The notes beneath the pieces were generated by a model. That model saw only the letters and a list, made by a program, of their open reading frames with translations, ran no database searches and was not told the origin of the DNA. Of a stretch of DNA of 64,000 nucleotides, positions 24,392 through 33,016 are shown one piece after another (the first letter of the stretch is position 1; each line of letters opens with the position of its first letter). The position numbers were made by a program, and so were the translations under genes. The stretch is taken from positions 153,203 to 217,202 of the forward strand of contig NZ_BMNH01000011.1 in assembly GCF_014646355.1 (NCBI RefSeq). Reading direction: 5' to 3'. Source of the DNA: Nonomuraea cavernae. Lineage in GTDB: Bacteria > Actinomycetota > Actinomycetes > Streptosporangiales > Streptosporangiaceae.

Positions 24392-25444
24392 ATGGATCGC
24401 CGCAATTTCTTCAAGACGACCGGGCTGATCGTCGGCACGCTGGCCGGGAGCCAGTTCCTCATCGGCTGCGGGTCGGACGACGCCGGCACCACGACGGCCG
24501 CCTCCTCCGGGCCCGGGGGCGCCGACCTGCGCAACCTCGTCTACATGACCCCGTTCCAGCACATCATCGCGCACTGCGATGTGTACGTGGCGGCCCATCA
24601 GGGCTTCTTCGCGGAGGAGGGCCTGCTGATCACCTCGGTCGGCGGCACCGGCACCGCCAGCCCCATCTCGCAGGTCGCCGCCAAGCAGGCGATGTTCGGC
24701 AAGGCCGCCTCCGTCATCACCTGCCCGCTCATCGCCGACCAGAACACCGAGGTGGTGACGATCGGCCAGAAGGACCAGGTCAGCCAGTACAGCGTCGCGT
24801 CGCTGCCGGACAAGCCCCTGACCCACCCCGAGCAGTGGCAGGGCAAGACCATCGGCGTCATCTCCAAGGGCGGCACCACCGAGCTGCAGCTCGACGCGAT
24901 GTCGGTGGCCGCCGGGCTCGACCCGTCGAAGGTGAAGAAGGTCGTGACCGGCGCCGACGTGGGCTCGCTGGAGTTCCTGCGGCGCGGCGACGTGGACGGG
25001 TTCATCACCTTCATCGGCACCGAGACCTCGTTCAAGCAGAAGAACATCGACCTGCACTACCTCAACACCGACGAGTTCGCGGTGCTGCCCGGCGACTCCT
25101 ACCTCGTCACCCGGGAGACCGCGGAGAAGGAGGGCGAGGCGATCACCGGCTTCCTGCGCGCCTGCCGCAAGGCCTGGGAGTTCATGGCCGACCCCGCCAA
25201 CGGCGACAAGGTGCTGGAGGCCATGGGCAAGCTCAACGAGATCGAGGTCTCCGACAAGGAGCTGGCCAAGGCCAAGGTCGCGGGCGAGGTCAAGGTGAGC
25301 ACGCCGAAGAACGGCAAGTTCCTGTCGATCGACGTGGCCGCGTGGGAGAGCGCCGTCGAGCTCATGCGCAAGTCGGGGATCATGAAGGACAAGTCCCGGC
25401 CCGTCACCGACTTCGTGAACACGACGTTCGTCGACGCGGTCTGA
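24392..25444 (+). CDS. ABC transporter substrate-binding lipoprotein (NMT1/Tau type)
   Basis: A 350-residue exported protein. The N-terminus MDRRNFFKTTGLIVGTLAGS carries a twin-arginine motif and ends in the lipobox FLIGC with C26, so it is probably a Tat-exported lipoprotein. The mature protein has a periplasmic-binding fold of the NMT1/THI5-like group: YVAAHQGFFAEEGLLI, GKAASVITCPLIADQN, WQGKTIGVISKGGTTELQLD and FLRRGDVDGFIT. This family binds small organic anions, aromatic acids, taurine or pyrimidine precursors. The ligand here is probably the island's growth substrate. Confidence 0.87.
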   Translation: MDRRNFFKTTGLIVGTLAGSQFLIGCGSDDAGTTTAASSGPGGADLRNLVYMTPFQHIIAHCDVYVAAHQGFFAEEGLLITSVGGTGTASPISQVAAKQAMFGKAASVITCPLIADQNTEVVTIGQKDQVSQYSVASLPDKPLTHPEQWQGKTIGVISKGGTTELQLDAMSVAAGLDPSKVKKVVTGADVGSLEFLRRGDVDGFITFIGTETSFKQKNIDLHYLNTDEFAVLPGDSYLVTRETAEKEGEAITGFLRACRKAWEFMADPANGDKVLEAMGKLNEIEVSDKELAKAKVAGEVKVSTPKNGKFLSIDVAAWESAVELMRKSGIMKDKSRPVTDFVNTTFVDAV

Positions 25445-25487
25445 GGGGTTCGTTCATGCTGCACATCACGACTCCGGGGCACGCGCG

Positions 25488-26933
25488 ATGACCGGTAGGC
25501 CGGCCACGACGGACCTCGTGGTGATCGGCGCCGGCACGGCCGGCCTGCCGGCCGCCATCGAGGCCGCGCGCCACGGGCTGCGGGTCACCGTCATCGAGAA
25601 GGCCGACCGGATCGGCGGCACGCTGTGGCGCTCCTGGGGCCAGCTCTCCGCGGGCGGCACCTCGCTCCAGCGCTCCAAGGGCATCCGCGACAGCCCCGAC
25701 CTGCACTTCGACGACGTCATGCGGATCAGCAAGAACACCGCCGACCCCGTCCTCGTCAGGCTCGCGGTGAGCCACGCGCCCGCCACCATCGAGTGGCTGA
25801 TGGAGTCCGGGTTCGACATGGACCCCGAGGCCCCGGCGGTGCTGCACTTCCACGAGCCGTACCTGCTGGCGCGCACCTACTGGGGGCGCAACGCGGGCCG
25901 GTCGGTGCTGGACGTGCTCGCGCCCGCGTTCGAGGAGGCCACGGCCGGTTCCGTGACGCTGGAGCTGAACACCGAGCTGGTCGAGCTGCTCGCCTCGGCG
26001 CCCGGCCGGGTGGACGGGCTGACCGTCCGCCGGCCGGATGGAACGCTCCACGACATCGAGGCGCGGGTCGTCATCCTCACCAGCGGCGGCTACGCCGGCA
26101 ACCCCGAGCTGTTCCCCCGGTTCACCGCGGGCTCGCCGCTGGCGGGCCCCGGCTCGCCCGGCGCGGACGGCTCCGGCCTCCTCGCGGCCGTGGCCGCGGG
26201 CGGGCGGGTACGCGGCCAGGAACGGTTCCTCCCGACGTACGGCGGCGTGCTCAAGTCCGGCAGCTCGTGGGAGACCGTGCATCTGGACGACTACCCGGCG
26301 CTGACCCCGCAGGCCCGGCAGCCGTGGGAGATCCACGTGAACGCCCGGGGCGAGCGGTTCGTGGCCGAGGACGCGCCGAGCGTCGACCTCCGCGAGAACG
26401 CCCTGCTGGAGCAGCCCGAGCTGAAGTTCTGGGTGGTGTACGACGCCACGATCCGCCGGGAGGCGCCCGCGCTGTTCCCGACCTGGAGCGAGACGGAACT
26501 GGACGACGCGTTCGCCGGTCACCCGTCGTTCGCCATGGCCGATGACCTGCGGACGCTCGCGCAGGCCGCCGGCCTCGACGCCGACGGGCTGGCCCGCACC
26601 GTGGCGGCCTACAACGAGGCCGTCGCCTCGGGCAGGGACGAGTTCGGCCGGACGCACCTGCCCGCCCCCATCGCCGAGCCGCCGTTCCACGCGGTGCTGA
26701 ACCACGGCTCCACGCTCAAGAGCCCGGCCGGCCTCGCGGTGGACGGCGAGCTGCGGGTCCTCGGCCCCGACGGGCCGTTCGAGAACCTGTGGGCGGCGGG
26801 CGAGGTCCTCGGTGGCAGCACCTTGTCCGGCAAGTCCTTCGTGAGCGGCATGAGTGTCACCCCGGCCCTCGGTTTCGGCCGGATGCTGGGACGCCGGGCG
26901 GCCGGCGCGGACACCGATCCAGGGAGCATGTGA
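25488..26933 (+). CDS. FAD-dependent dehydrogenase (fumarate reductase/KstD-like flavoprotein)
   Basis: A 481-residue flavoprotein. VVIGAGTAGLPAAIEAARHG binds FAD, IGGTLWRSWGQLSAGG follows, and the C-terminal part has FENLWAAGEVLGGSTLSGKS. The NARGERFVAED motif and late FAD-contact glycine region match the FAD_binding_2 family of fumarate reductases, succinate dehydrogenases and 3-ketosteroid or cyclohexenone dehydrogenases. It likely introduces or removes a C-C double bond in a ring intermediate. It lies inside the importer operon and overlaps the next gene by one base. Confidence 0.83.
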   Translation: MTGRPATTDLVVIGAGTAGLPAAIEAARHGLRVTVIEKADRIGGTLWRSWGQLSAGGTSLQRSKGIRDSPDLHFDDVMRISKNTADPVLVRLAVSHAPATIEWLMESGFDMDPEAPAVLHFHEPYLLARTYWGRNAGRSVLDVLAPAFEEATAGSVTLELNTELVELLASAPGRVDGLTVRRPDGTLHDIEARVVILTSGGYAGNPELFPRFTAGSPLAGPGSPGADGSGLLAAVAAGGRVRGQERFLPTYGGVLKSGSSWETVHLDDYPALTPQARQPWEIHVNARGERFVAEDAPSVDLRENALLEQPELKFWVVYDATIRREAPALFPTWSETELDDAFAGHPSFAMADDLRTLAQAAGLDADGLARTVAAYNEAVASGRDEFGRTHLPAPIAEPPFHAVLNHGSTLKSPAGLAVDGELRVLGPDGPFENLWAAGEVLGGSTLSGKSFVSGMSVTPALGFGRMLGRRAAGADTDPGSM

Positions 26934-27703
26934 TGTGGAACAGGCCTGACGTCGACTTCATCCAGAGCCAGGACGTGCCGTGGCAGGCGGTCCCCGAGGG
27001 CGACTTCGGCGCCGCCCAGAGCGGGCGGAAGCGGCTGCTCAGCGGCGACGCCGGCACCGGCGCGGAGACCGCGATCCACCGCCTCACCGGACGGCACTCC
27101 GGAGTGCTGGCCAGCGCGGTGGACCTGTTCGTCATCGGCGGCGAGGGCGTCCTCGACGGCGAGCCGCTGCGCGTCGGCGACTACGTCTACGCGCAGGCCG
27201 GCACGGCCCTCGACCTGGTCGCCTCGGTGCGCGGGCTCACCGTCTACTGCGGTTTCTGGGGAGCGCCCGGCTTCGCGCCGGGCACCGGCTCCGGCGAGCC
27301 GCCGCTGCGGATCGCCACCGAGCGCGAGCCGTGGGTGCCCGCCGGATGGAGCGGCGAGGTCCAACTGGAGACGGGCGCCATGTCCAAGGTGCTGCGCTCC
27401 GACGACACGGTCTTCGTCTACCTCGCGGGGATGATGCCGGGCTGGAAGTCGCCGCTGGAGGAGGCCCACCCCCAGTACGAGGAGTCCTTCAAGATCTACG
27501 GAGACGTCATGATGGGGCCGCTCGGCGTCATCAGGACCGGCGGCTACTTCTTCCGGTCCCCGCACGTCTTCCACGGCCCGCTCTACTCGCGTGGCGGAAC
27601 GATGTCGTTCATCCGCTCGGACGCGGCCCCCACCACCGAGTATCGCGACCCCGGACCAGGCGGAGCCTGGGACGAGCTGTCGGCGACCGCGTATGTCGAC
27701 TGA
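26933..27703 (+). CDS. Cupin-like hypothetical protein (DUF4437-like)
   Basis: A 256-residue protein. The pattern suggests two cupin halves: AIHRLTGRHSGVLASAVDLF with a DGEPLRVGDYVYAQAG turn, and a second half with KIYGDVMMGPLGVIRTGGYF and FRSPHVFHGPLYSRGG where histidines could hold a metal. It resembles DUF4437/ChrR-like cupins. It could be a dioxygenase, isomerase or ligand-binding protein. The reaction is unknown. ATG 26933 shares one base with the stop of the flavoprotein gene (TGATG), so the two are coupled. Confidence 0.6.
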   Translation: MWNRPDVDFIQSQDVPWQAVPEGDFGAAQSGRKRLLSGDAGTGAETAIHRLTGRHSGVLASAVDLFVIGGEGVLDGEPLRVGDYVYAQAGTALDLVASVRGLTVYCGFWGAPGFAPGTGSGEPPLRIATEREPWVPAGWSGEVQLETGAMSKVLRSDDTVFVYLAGMMPGWKSPLEEAHPQYEESFKIYGDVMMGPLGVIRTGGYFFRSPHVFHGPLYSRGGTMSFIRSDAAPTTEYRDPGPGGAWDELSATAYVD

Positions 27704-27746
27704 CGGCGCCCCTGCCAGCACCAGCACCACCGACCGTGGAGTAACG

Positions 27747-28583
27747 ATGAACCATCCCGCCGGCGTCACGCCGTCGCCGGATCCCGCGCCCGCCGGCGGC
27801 GCGGCGATCTCCATCAAGGGCGTCGGGAAGGAGTACACGACCGACGCCGGGCGGGTCCGCGCACTGCTGCCGACCGACCTGGAGATCAAGCCCCGGGAGT
27901 TCGTCGTCCTGCTGGGACCGTCGGGCTGCGGCAAGACCACCCTGCTGCGCATGCTCGGCGGCCTGATCACCCCGACCGAGGGCTCGATCACGATCGGCGA
28001 CAAGACGCTGTTCGCCGAAGGCGACGCCAACCCGTCGCAGGAGGCGCTGGGCTCGCTCGGGTTCGTCTTCCAGCAGGCCACGCTCATGCCGTGGCGCAAG
28101 ATCTGGAAGAACATCGCGCTGCCCCTCGAGGTGAAGCGGGTCAAGAAGAAGGAACGCCGCGAGCGGGCCGAGGCGCTCGCCGAGAGCGTCGGCCTGTCCG
28201 ACTTCCTGGAGCACTACCCTCGCGCGCTGTCCGGCGGCATGCAGCAGCGCGTCGCCATCGCCCGGGCGCTGATCCACCGGCCGTCCATCCTGCTGATGGA
28301 CGAGCCGTTCGGCGCGCTCGACGCGATGACGCGCGACCAGATGAACGCCATGCTGCAGCAGCTCTGGATGGACACCGGCAAGACGGTCGTCCTGGTCACG
28401 CACTCGATCTCCGAGGCGGTGTTCCTCGCCGACCGCGTCGTGCTGCTCTCGCAGCGCCCCGGCCGCATCCAGGACATCGTGGACATCGACTTCGAGCGTC
28501 CCCGGGGCCTGGACATCTCCAAGGATCCCCGGTTCGGCCAGATCGTGCAGCGCCTGCGCGCCCAGCTCGGCGAGGTGTCATGA
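27747..28583 (+). CDS. ABC transporter ATP-binding protein (SsuB/TauB type)
   Basis: A 278-residue ATPase with Walker A GPSGCGKTTLLRML, Q-loop FVFQQATLMPWRKIWKN, signature LSGGMQQRVAIARAL, Walker B ILLMDEPFGALD and H-loop VTHSISEAVFLADRVVLL. These are typical of nitrate/sulfonate/taurine importers. It should energise the permease at 23516. A GGAG site precedes ATG 27747. Two enzyme genes separate it from the permease and binding protein, so transporter and enzymes form one unit. It overlaps the next gene by 4 nt. Confidence 0.9.
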   Translation: MNHPAGVTPSPDPAPAGGAAISIKGVGKEYTTDAGRVRALLPTDLEIKPREFVVLLGPSGCGKTTLLRMLGGLITPTEGSITIGDKTLFAEGDANPSQEALGSLGFVFQQATLMPWRKIWKNIALPLEVKRVKKKERRERAEALAESVGLSDFLEHYPRALSGGMQQRVAIARALIHRPSILLMDEPFGALDAMTRDQMNAMLQQLWMDTGKTVVLVTHSISEAVFLADRVVLLSQRPGRIQDIVDIDFERPRGLDISKDPRFGQIVQRLRAQLGEVS

Positions 28584-29947
28584 GCGAGCCGACCGGCGCG
28601 ACCTCGGCCCTGGCCGGGTTCGCGGCCGGCCTGCGTTACGACGACCTGCCCGAGGAGGTCGTGGCCAAGGCGCAGGTCCTGCTGCTGGACTTCTTCGGGG
28701 TCGCCCTCGCGGGCAGCCGCGTGCCGGAGATCGCGGCCATCACCGGCCTGGTCCGCTCGCGCGGCGGACGGCCGGAGGCCACGGTGCTCGGCACCGACTT
28801 CGCCACCTCCGTGCCCGACGCCGCCTACCTCAACGGCTGCGCCTCCGACGTGCTGGAGCACCAGGACGGCTACCGGTTCGGCGGGTTCCACCCGTCCCAC
28901 GCGCTGCCGGCGCTGCTCGCGGTGGCCGAGTCCACCGGCGCGAGCCTGCGCGACCTGGTCGTGGCGGCCGTGGCCGCCTACGAGGTGGCCGACCGGATCG
29001 GCCGGGTCCTGCACCCCGGCGCCACCGCCAAGGGCTGGTTCCCGGTGGCGGCCGGCTACGGGGCGGCGGCCGGCTGCGCCAAGCTCCTCGGGCTGGACGC
29101 GGCGGGCATCGCCTCGGCGATGGGCGCGGCGGGATACTTCGTGCCCGCCGTGATGATCGAGCAGATCTTCACCGGGCACACCGTCAAGCCCGCGTTCGCC
29201 GGGCAGATCGCCAGGTCCGGGGTGGAGGGCGCGCTGCACGCCCACGCCGGGCTGAGCGGCTGGCCGGAGGTGCTGGAACATCCGAAGGGCATGATCGCGC
29301 TGTTCGGCGGCGCGGCGGGCGACCCGCGGCTGACCGACGGGCTCGGCACCGAGTGGACCATCCTGGAGGTGCACCAGAAGCGCTTCGCCGGCTGCCGCCA
29401 CACGCACGGAGCCGCCCAGGCGTGCGTGGACCTCGCCACCGAGCACGACCTGGACCCGGCCGAGGTCGCCGACATCGACGTGGAGACGTACGACGTGGCG
29501 CGGATCCTGGTCGAGCGTTCGGTGACGCCGGCCGAGTCGGCGATCCCCTGCACGCTGAGCCTGCCGTACGTCGCCGCGGTCGCCGTCGTGGACCGCGACG
29601 TCTCCGGCGCCCAGTACGCGCCCGGCAAGCTGGCCGACCCGCTGGTGCACCAGGTGGCGTCCCGGGTGCGGATCCGGGTGTCCGACGAGATGAACGCCCT
29701 GTACCCCGAGTTCACCGCGACCCGGGTGATCGTCACCACCCGTGGTGGCGAGCGGTACGAGAGCTTCGTCGACCTGCCGGCCGGCGACCGGCGCGCCCCG
29801 CTGAGCAGGGAGGAACTGCTCGGCAAGTTCCGCGGGTACGCGCGTCCCGTGACCGGCGAACGGGCGGCGGACCAGGCGGCCGACCTGGTGCTCTCGCCGC
29901 CGGGCGGCTGCGCCGTACGGGAGCTGACCGCCCTGCTGATGGCCTGA
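28580..29947 (+). CDS. MmgE/PrpD family protein (first copy)
   Basis: A 455-residue protein of the MmgE/PrpD family, which includes 2-methylcitrate dehydratase, cis-aconitate decarboxylase and iminodisuccinate epimerase. Recognisable parts are LLLDFFGVALAGSRVPE, ASDVLEHQDGYRFGGFHPSH, GAAAGCAKLLGLD, GHTVKPAFAGQIARSGVEG and the K-R-F-AGCRHTHGAAQA region. It probably hydrates, dehydrates or epimerises a carboxylic-acid intermediate. Its start overlaps the ATPase stop by 4 nt. A second member is at 40465; the two are only distantly similar, suggesting different steps. Confidence 0.83.
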   Translation: MSEPTGATSALAGFAAGLRYDDLPEEVVAKAQVLLLDFFGVALAGSRVPEIAAITGLVRSRGGRPEATVLGTDFATSVPDAAYLNGCASDVLEHQDGYRFGGFHPSHALPALLAVAESTGASLRDLVVAAVAAYEVADRIGRVLHPGATAKGWFPVAAGYGAAAGCAKLLGLDAAGIASAMGAAGYFVPAVMIEQIFTGHTVKPAFAGQIARSGVEGALHAHAGLSGWPEVLEHPKGMIALFGGAAGDPRLTDGLGTEWTILEVHQKRFAGCRHTHGAAQACVDLATEHDLDPAEVADIDVETYDVARILVERSVTPAESAIPCTLSLPYVAAVAVVDRDVSGAQYAPGKLADPLVHQVASRVRIRVSDEMNALYPEFTATRVIVTTRGGERYESFVDLPAGDRRAPLSREELLGKFRGYARPVTGERAADQAADLVLSPPGGCAVRELTALLMA

Positions 29948-29962
29948 CCGCCGGCACGCCCC

Positions 29963-30040
29963 CCGCGAGAAGCCGACCGCGAGAAGCCGACCGCGAGAAG
30001 CCGACCGCGAGAAGCCGACCGCGAGACCACCGCGAGACCA
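29963..30040 (+). repeat. 14-bp tandem repeat array
   Basis: CCGCGAGAAGCCGA is repeated four times without change at 29963-30018. Two 11-bp units CCGCGAGACCA follow (30019-30040). The array fills the gap between the MmgE/PrpD gene and the AllA-like gene and ends just before the ribosome site. Confidence 0.9.
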
Positions 30041-30053
30041 CGGGAGAGAAACC

Positions 30054-30629
30054 TTGCTCAGTCCTGACAGTCCCCAGCACGTCATCACGCCCGAGGAGTT
30101 CACCGCCGAGGCGTTCGCCCCCTACGGCGAGGTGATGTCGCTGGACGCCACTCCCAAGCTGCCGATCAACTTCTACTCGGGCGCCAACGCCGTGCACGGG
30201 CCGGTCCGGCTCGACTCCGACACCCCGCCGGAGTTCCTGGTGTTCCGGGTCGGCCTGCGCGGTGACAACCTGCGCTACCTGGAGCGGCACGTCGAGATGA
30301 CCCAGACGATGATCCCGCTGGGCGGCCGGCCGTACGTCGCCGTGGTGGCGCCGCCGCAGGTGCCCCTGGACAACGGCTTCCCGGTGCTCGACGAGATCAA
30401 GGCGTTCATCATCCCCGGCGACGTGTCCATCAACCTGTACCGGGGCACCTGGCACGAGCCGCCGTTCCCCTCGGTCGACGGACAGCTCTTCCTCATCACC
30501 AGCCACGAGCGGCTGACCCGGGGACTGCAGTGCAAGGTGGACGAGAACGGCGAGCTGGACCAGCTCGACGTGGAGAAGCGCAACCCGTTTCACCGCACCG
30601 GCCAGCGCGTGCGAGTCCGGCTGCCATGA
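30054..30629 (+). CDS. Ureidoglycolate lyase (AllA) family protein
   Basis: A 191-residue protein resembling AllA: EFTAEAFAPYGEVM at the start, FRVGLRGDNLRYLERHVEMT, QTMIPLGGRPYVAVVAPP, IKAFIIPGDVSINLYRGTWH and EPPFPSVDGQLFLI. The R.WH motif and flanking prolines match the family that releases urea from ureidoglycolate. No other allantoin pathway gene is evident, so the substrate here may be a different hydroxy- or ureido-acid. The likely start is TTG 30054 after GGGAGAG. The 4-nt overlap with the molybdenum hydroxylase gene links it to that enzyme. Confidence 0.75.
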   Translation: MLSPDSPQHVITPEEFTAEAFAPYGEVMSLDATPKLPINFYSGANAVHGPVRLDSDTPPEFLVFRVGLRGDNLRYLERHVEMTQTMIPLGGRPYVAVVAPPQVPLDNGFPVLDEIKAFIIPGDVSINLYRGTWHEPPFPSVDGQLFLITSHERLTRGLQCKVDENGELDQLDVEKRNPFHRTGQRVRVRLP

Positions 30630-33016
30630 CCGTGACGACCAGCGGCAAGGCCGGCGTCCGGGCCATCGGCTCGCCGGTGCGTAAGGCCGACGGGCCCGCC
30701 CTGCTCACCGGGCGCGGCCGGTTCCTGGACGACTACAGCCTGCCCGGGACGCGGCACGCCGTGGTGGTGCGCAGCGAGCTGGCGCACGCCCGGATCGTGG
30801 ACGTCGACGTGCGCGCCGCCGCGGCGAGCCCCGGCGTGGTGCTGGTGCTCACCGGCGAGGAGGCCGCCGCGCACGCGGGGCCGATCCCGCACTTCATCGA
30901 GCCGGCCGCGCGCGGCGGACGGCACGCCGACGTGCGCTGCCTGGCCACCGGCAAGGTCGTCTACGCCGGCGAGCCGGTCGCCGCCGTGGTCGCGGGCACG
31001 CGCCGCGAGGCCGAGGCCGCCGCGGCGCTGGTCCGGGTGGAGTACGAGCGGCTGCCGCACGTGCTGGACGCGGACGCGGCGCTGGAGCAGGACGCGCCCC
31101 GGCTGTACGAGGAGTGGCCGGACAACGTCATCCTGCACAACCACTACGGCACCGGCGACGTCGACGCCGCCCTGGCAGGGGCCGACCTGGTCGTCTCCGA
31201 CACGATCCGGATCTCCCGCACCACGACGGCCCCGATCGAGCCGCGCGGCTACCTGGCCTCCTGGGACGACCTGGACGGCACGCTGACGGTGTACGGGTCG
31301 CTGCAGAACCCGCACCAGCTCCGCTGGATGCTGGCCACGAGCCTCGGCCTGGACGAGACGGCGATCCGGGTGATCACCGCGCGGGTCGGCGGCAGCTTCG
31401 GGCTGAAGATGCAGGGGCACCCGGAGGAGACCCTGGTCTGCCTGCTCAGCAAGCTGACCGGCGCGCCGGTGAAGTGGATCGAGGACCGCCGCGAGTGCTT
31501 CATGGCGGGGGCCCGGGAGCAGGTGCACCGGTTCACGATCGGCGCCATGCGCGACGGCCGGATCGTGGCCGTCCGCGACCGCATCGTGGCCAACACGGGC
31601 GCGGTGTCGGCGCAGGCCGGCTGGGCGATGCCGAACATGTCCGCCACGACGCTCGCGTCCGGCTACACCGTGCCCAACGTGCGGGCCGAGCTGCACGTCG
31701 TGGTGACCAACAAGCCGCCGTTGAACGCCGCCCGCGGCTTCGGCAAGGACTCGGCGCACTTCGTCATGGAGCGGATGGTCGACCTGGTGGCCCGCGGCCT
31801 CGGCGCCGACCCGGCGGAGGTGCGGCGGAAGAACTTCATCCCGCCGGACCGGTTCCCCTACCGGACCGCGACCGGGCTGAACATCGACAGCGGCGACTAC
31901 CCCGGGCTGCTCGACAAGGCGCTGCGGGTACTCGACTACGACGCCCTGCGCCTGCGGCAGGCCGAGCTCCGCGCGGCCGGACGACACCTCGGCATCGGGC
32001 TGGCCTTCGAGCTGACCCCCGAGTCGGCCGACGGCCCCGGCTCCTTCGTCTCGGGGTTCGACGTCACGACGGTGCGGATGACCATGACCGGCGGCGTGAC
32101 CGTCTACACCGGCGTCACCTCGCCGGGCGGCGGCAACGACACCGGGATCGCGCAGATCGTCTCCGACGAGCTCGGCGTGCCGCTGAGCTGGATCACCGTG
32201 GTCCAGGGCGACACCGAGCGGTGCCCGAGCGGGTTCGGCAACTTCAGCGGGCGCAGCATGGTGGTCGGCGGCGGGTCGGCGGCGCTGGCCGCCCGCGACG
32301 TGCGCGCCAAACTGGCCGTCGTCGGCGCGCGGATGCTCGACGTGCCGGTGGACGAGGTGAAAGTCGCGGACGGGCGGCTCCGGGCGACCGGCGACGGCCG
32401 GTCCGTGCCGGTGCCGGAGGTGGCCGCCGCCGTGCTGACGCGGGCGTTCGCCATCGCGAACGACGTCGAACCGGTCCTGGAGGCCACCCGCGCCTACAAG
32501 CCGGGCAACATCGACCACGTCCCGGACGAGCGCGGCCGGATCCAGCCGTACCCGACCTACTCCAACTGCCTGCACGCCGCCGTGGTCGAGGTGGACCCGG
32601 AGACCGGGGTGACGAAGCTCGTGGACTTCGTGATGGCGCACGACTGCGGCGTCATCATCAACCCGGCGCTGGTGGAGGGGCAGGCCCACGGGGCGATCGT
32701 GATGGGCCTCGGCGCGGCGCTCTCCGAGCGGCTCACCTACGACGCCGACGGCCGGCTCACCAGCGACCGGTTCAAGACCTACCTGATGCCCCGGGCGGGC
32801 GACCTGCCCACCATCCGCCTGGAACACCAGGTCACCCCCAGCCCCTTCACCATGTACGGCAACAAGGGCGCGGGCGAGGCGGGCGTGGGCGGCGCGCAGG
32901 CCGCCGTGGCCAACGCCGTCGAGGACGCGCTCGCGCCCTTCGGCGTCACGGTGCGCGAGGTGCCGCTGTCCCCGCCGGCCGTGCTCGCTCTGATCGACGA
33001 GGCGCGCACCCGATGA
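30626..33016 (+). CDS. Molybdenum hydroxylase large subunit (xanthine dehydrogenase family)
   Basis: A 796-residue molybdopterin-binding subunit. The N-terminal domain reads VRKADGPALLTGRGRFLDDY. Molybdopterin motifs include RVGGSFGLKMQGHPEE and the C-terminal NKGAGEAGVGGAQAAV, where E751 is the expected catalytic glutamate. The CO-dehydrogenase AYRCSFR loop is absent (NAARGFGKD instead), so it is not a form I CO dehydrogenase. With the FAD and 2Fe-2S subunits that follow it should hydroxylate a heterocycle or aldehyde carbon using water. The N-heterocycle hypothesis rests on this plus the amidohydrolase at 41921. Four-base overlaps on both sides. Confidence 0.87.
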   Translation: MTVTTSGKAGVRAIGSPVRKADGPALLTGRGRFLDDYSLPGTRHAVVVRSELAHARIVDVDVRAAAASPGVVLVLTGEEAAAHAGPIPHFIEPAARGGRHADVRCLATGKVVYAGEPVAAVVAGTRREAEAAAALVRVEYERLPHVLDADAALEQDAPRLYEEWPDNVILHNHYGTGDVDAALAGADLVVSDTIRISRTTTAPIEPRGYLASWDDLDGTLTVYGSLQNPHQLRWMLATSLGLDETAIRVITARVGGSFGLKMQGHPEETLVCLLSKLTGAPVKWIEDRRECFMAGAREQVHRFTIGAMRDGRIVAVRDRIVANTGAVSAQAGWAMPNMSATTLASGYTVPNVRAELHVVVTNKPPLNAARGFGKDSAHFVMERMVDLVARGLGADPAEVRRKNFIPPDRFPYRTATGLNIDSGDYPGLLDKALRVLDYDALRLRQAELRAAGRHLGIGLAFELTPESADGPGSFVSGFDVTTVRMTMTGGVTVYTGVTSPGGGNDTGIAQIVSDELGVPLSWITVVQGDTERCPSGFGNFSGRSMVVGGGSAALAARDVRAKLAVVGARMLDVPVDEVKVADGRLRATGDGRSVPVPEVAAAVLTRAFAIANDVEPVLEATRAYKPGNIDHVPDERGRIQPYPTYSNCLHAAVVEVDPETGVTKLVDFVMAHDCGVIINPALVEGQAHGAIVMGLGAALSERLTYDADGRLTSDRFKTYLMPRAGDLPTIRLEHQVTPSPFTMYGNKGAGEAGVGGAQAAVANAVEDALAPFGVTVREVPLSPPAVLALIDEARTR

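Noticed and set aside
29963..30040. CRISPR array
   Set aside because: Units are 14 bp and contiguous without spacers, and no cas genes are present. The same holds for the arrays at 33256, 39558 and 57177.
30626..33016. Form I carbon monoxide dehydrogenase large subunit
   Set aside because: The AYRCSFR active-site loop is absent.
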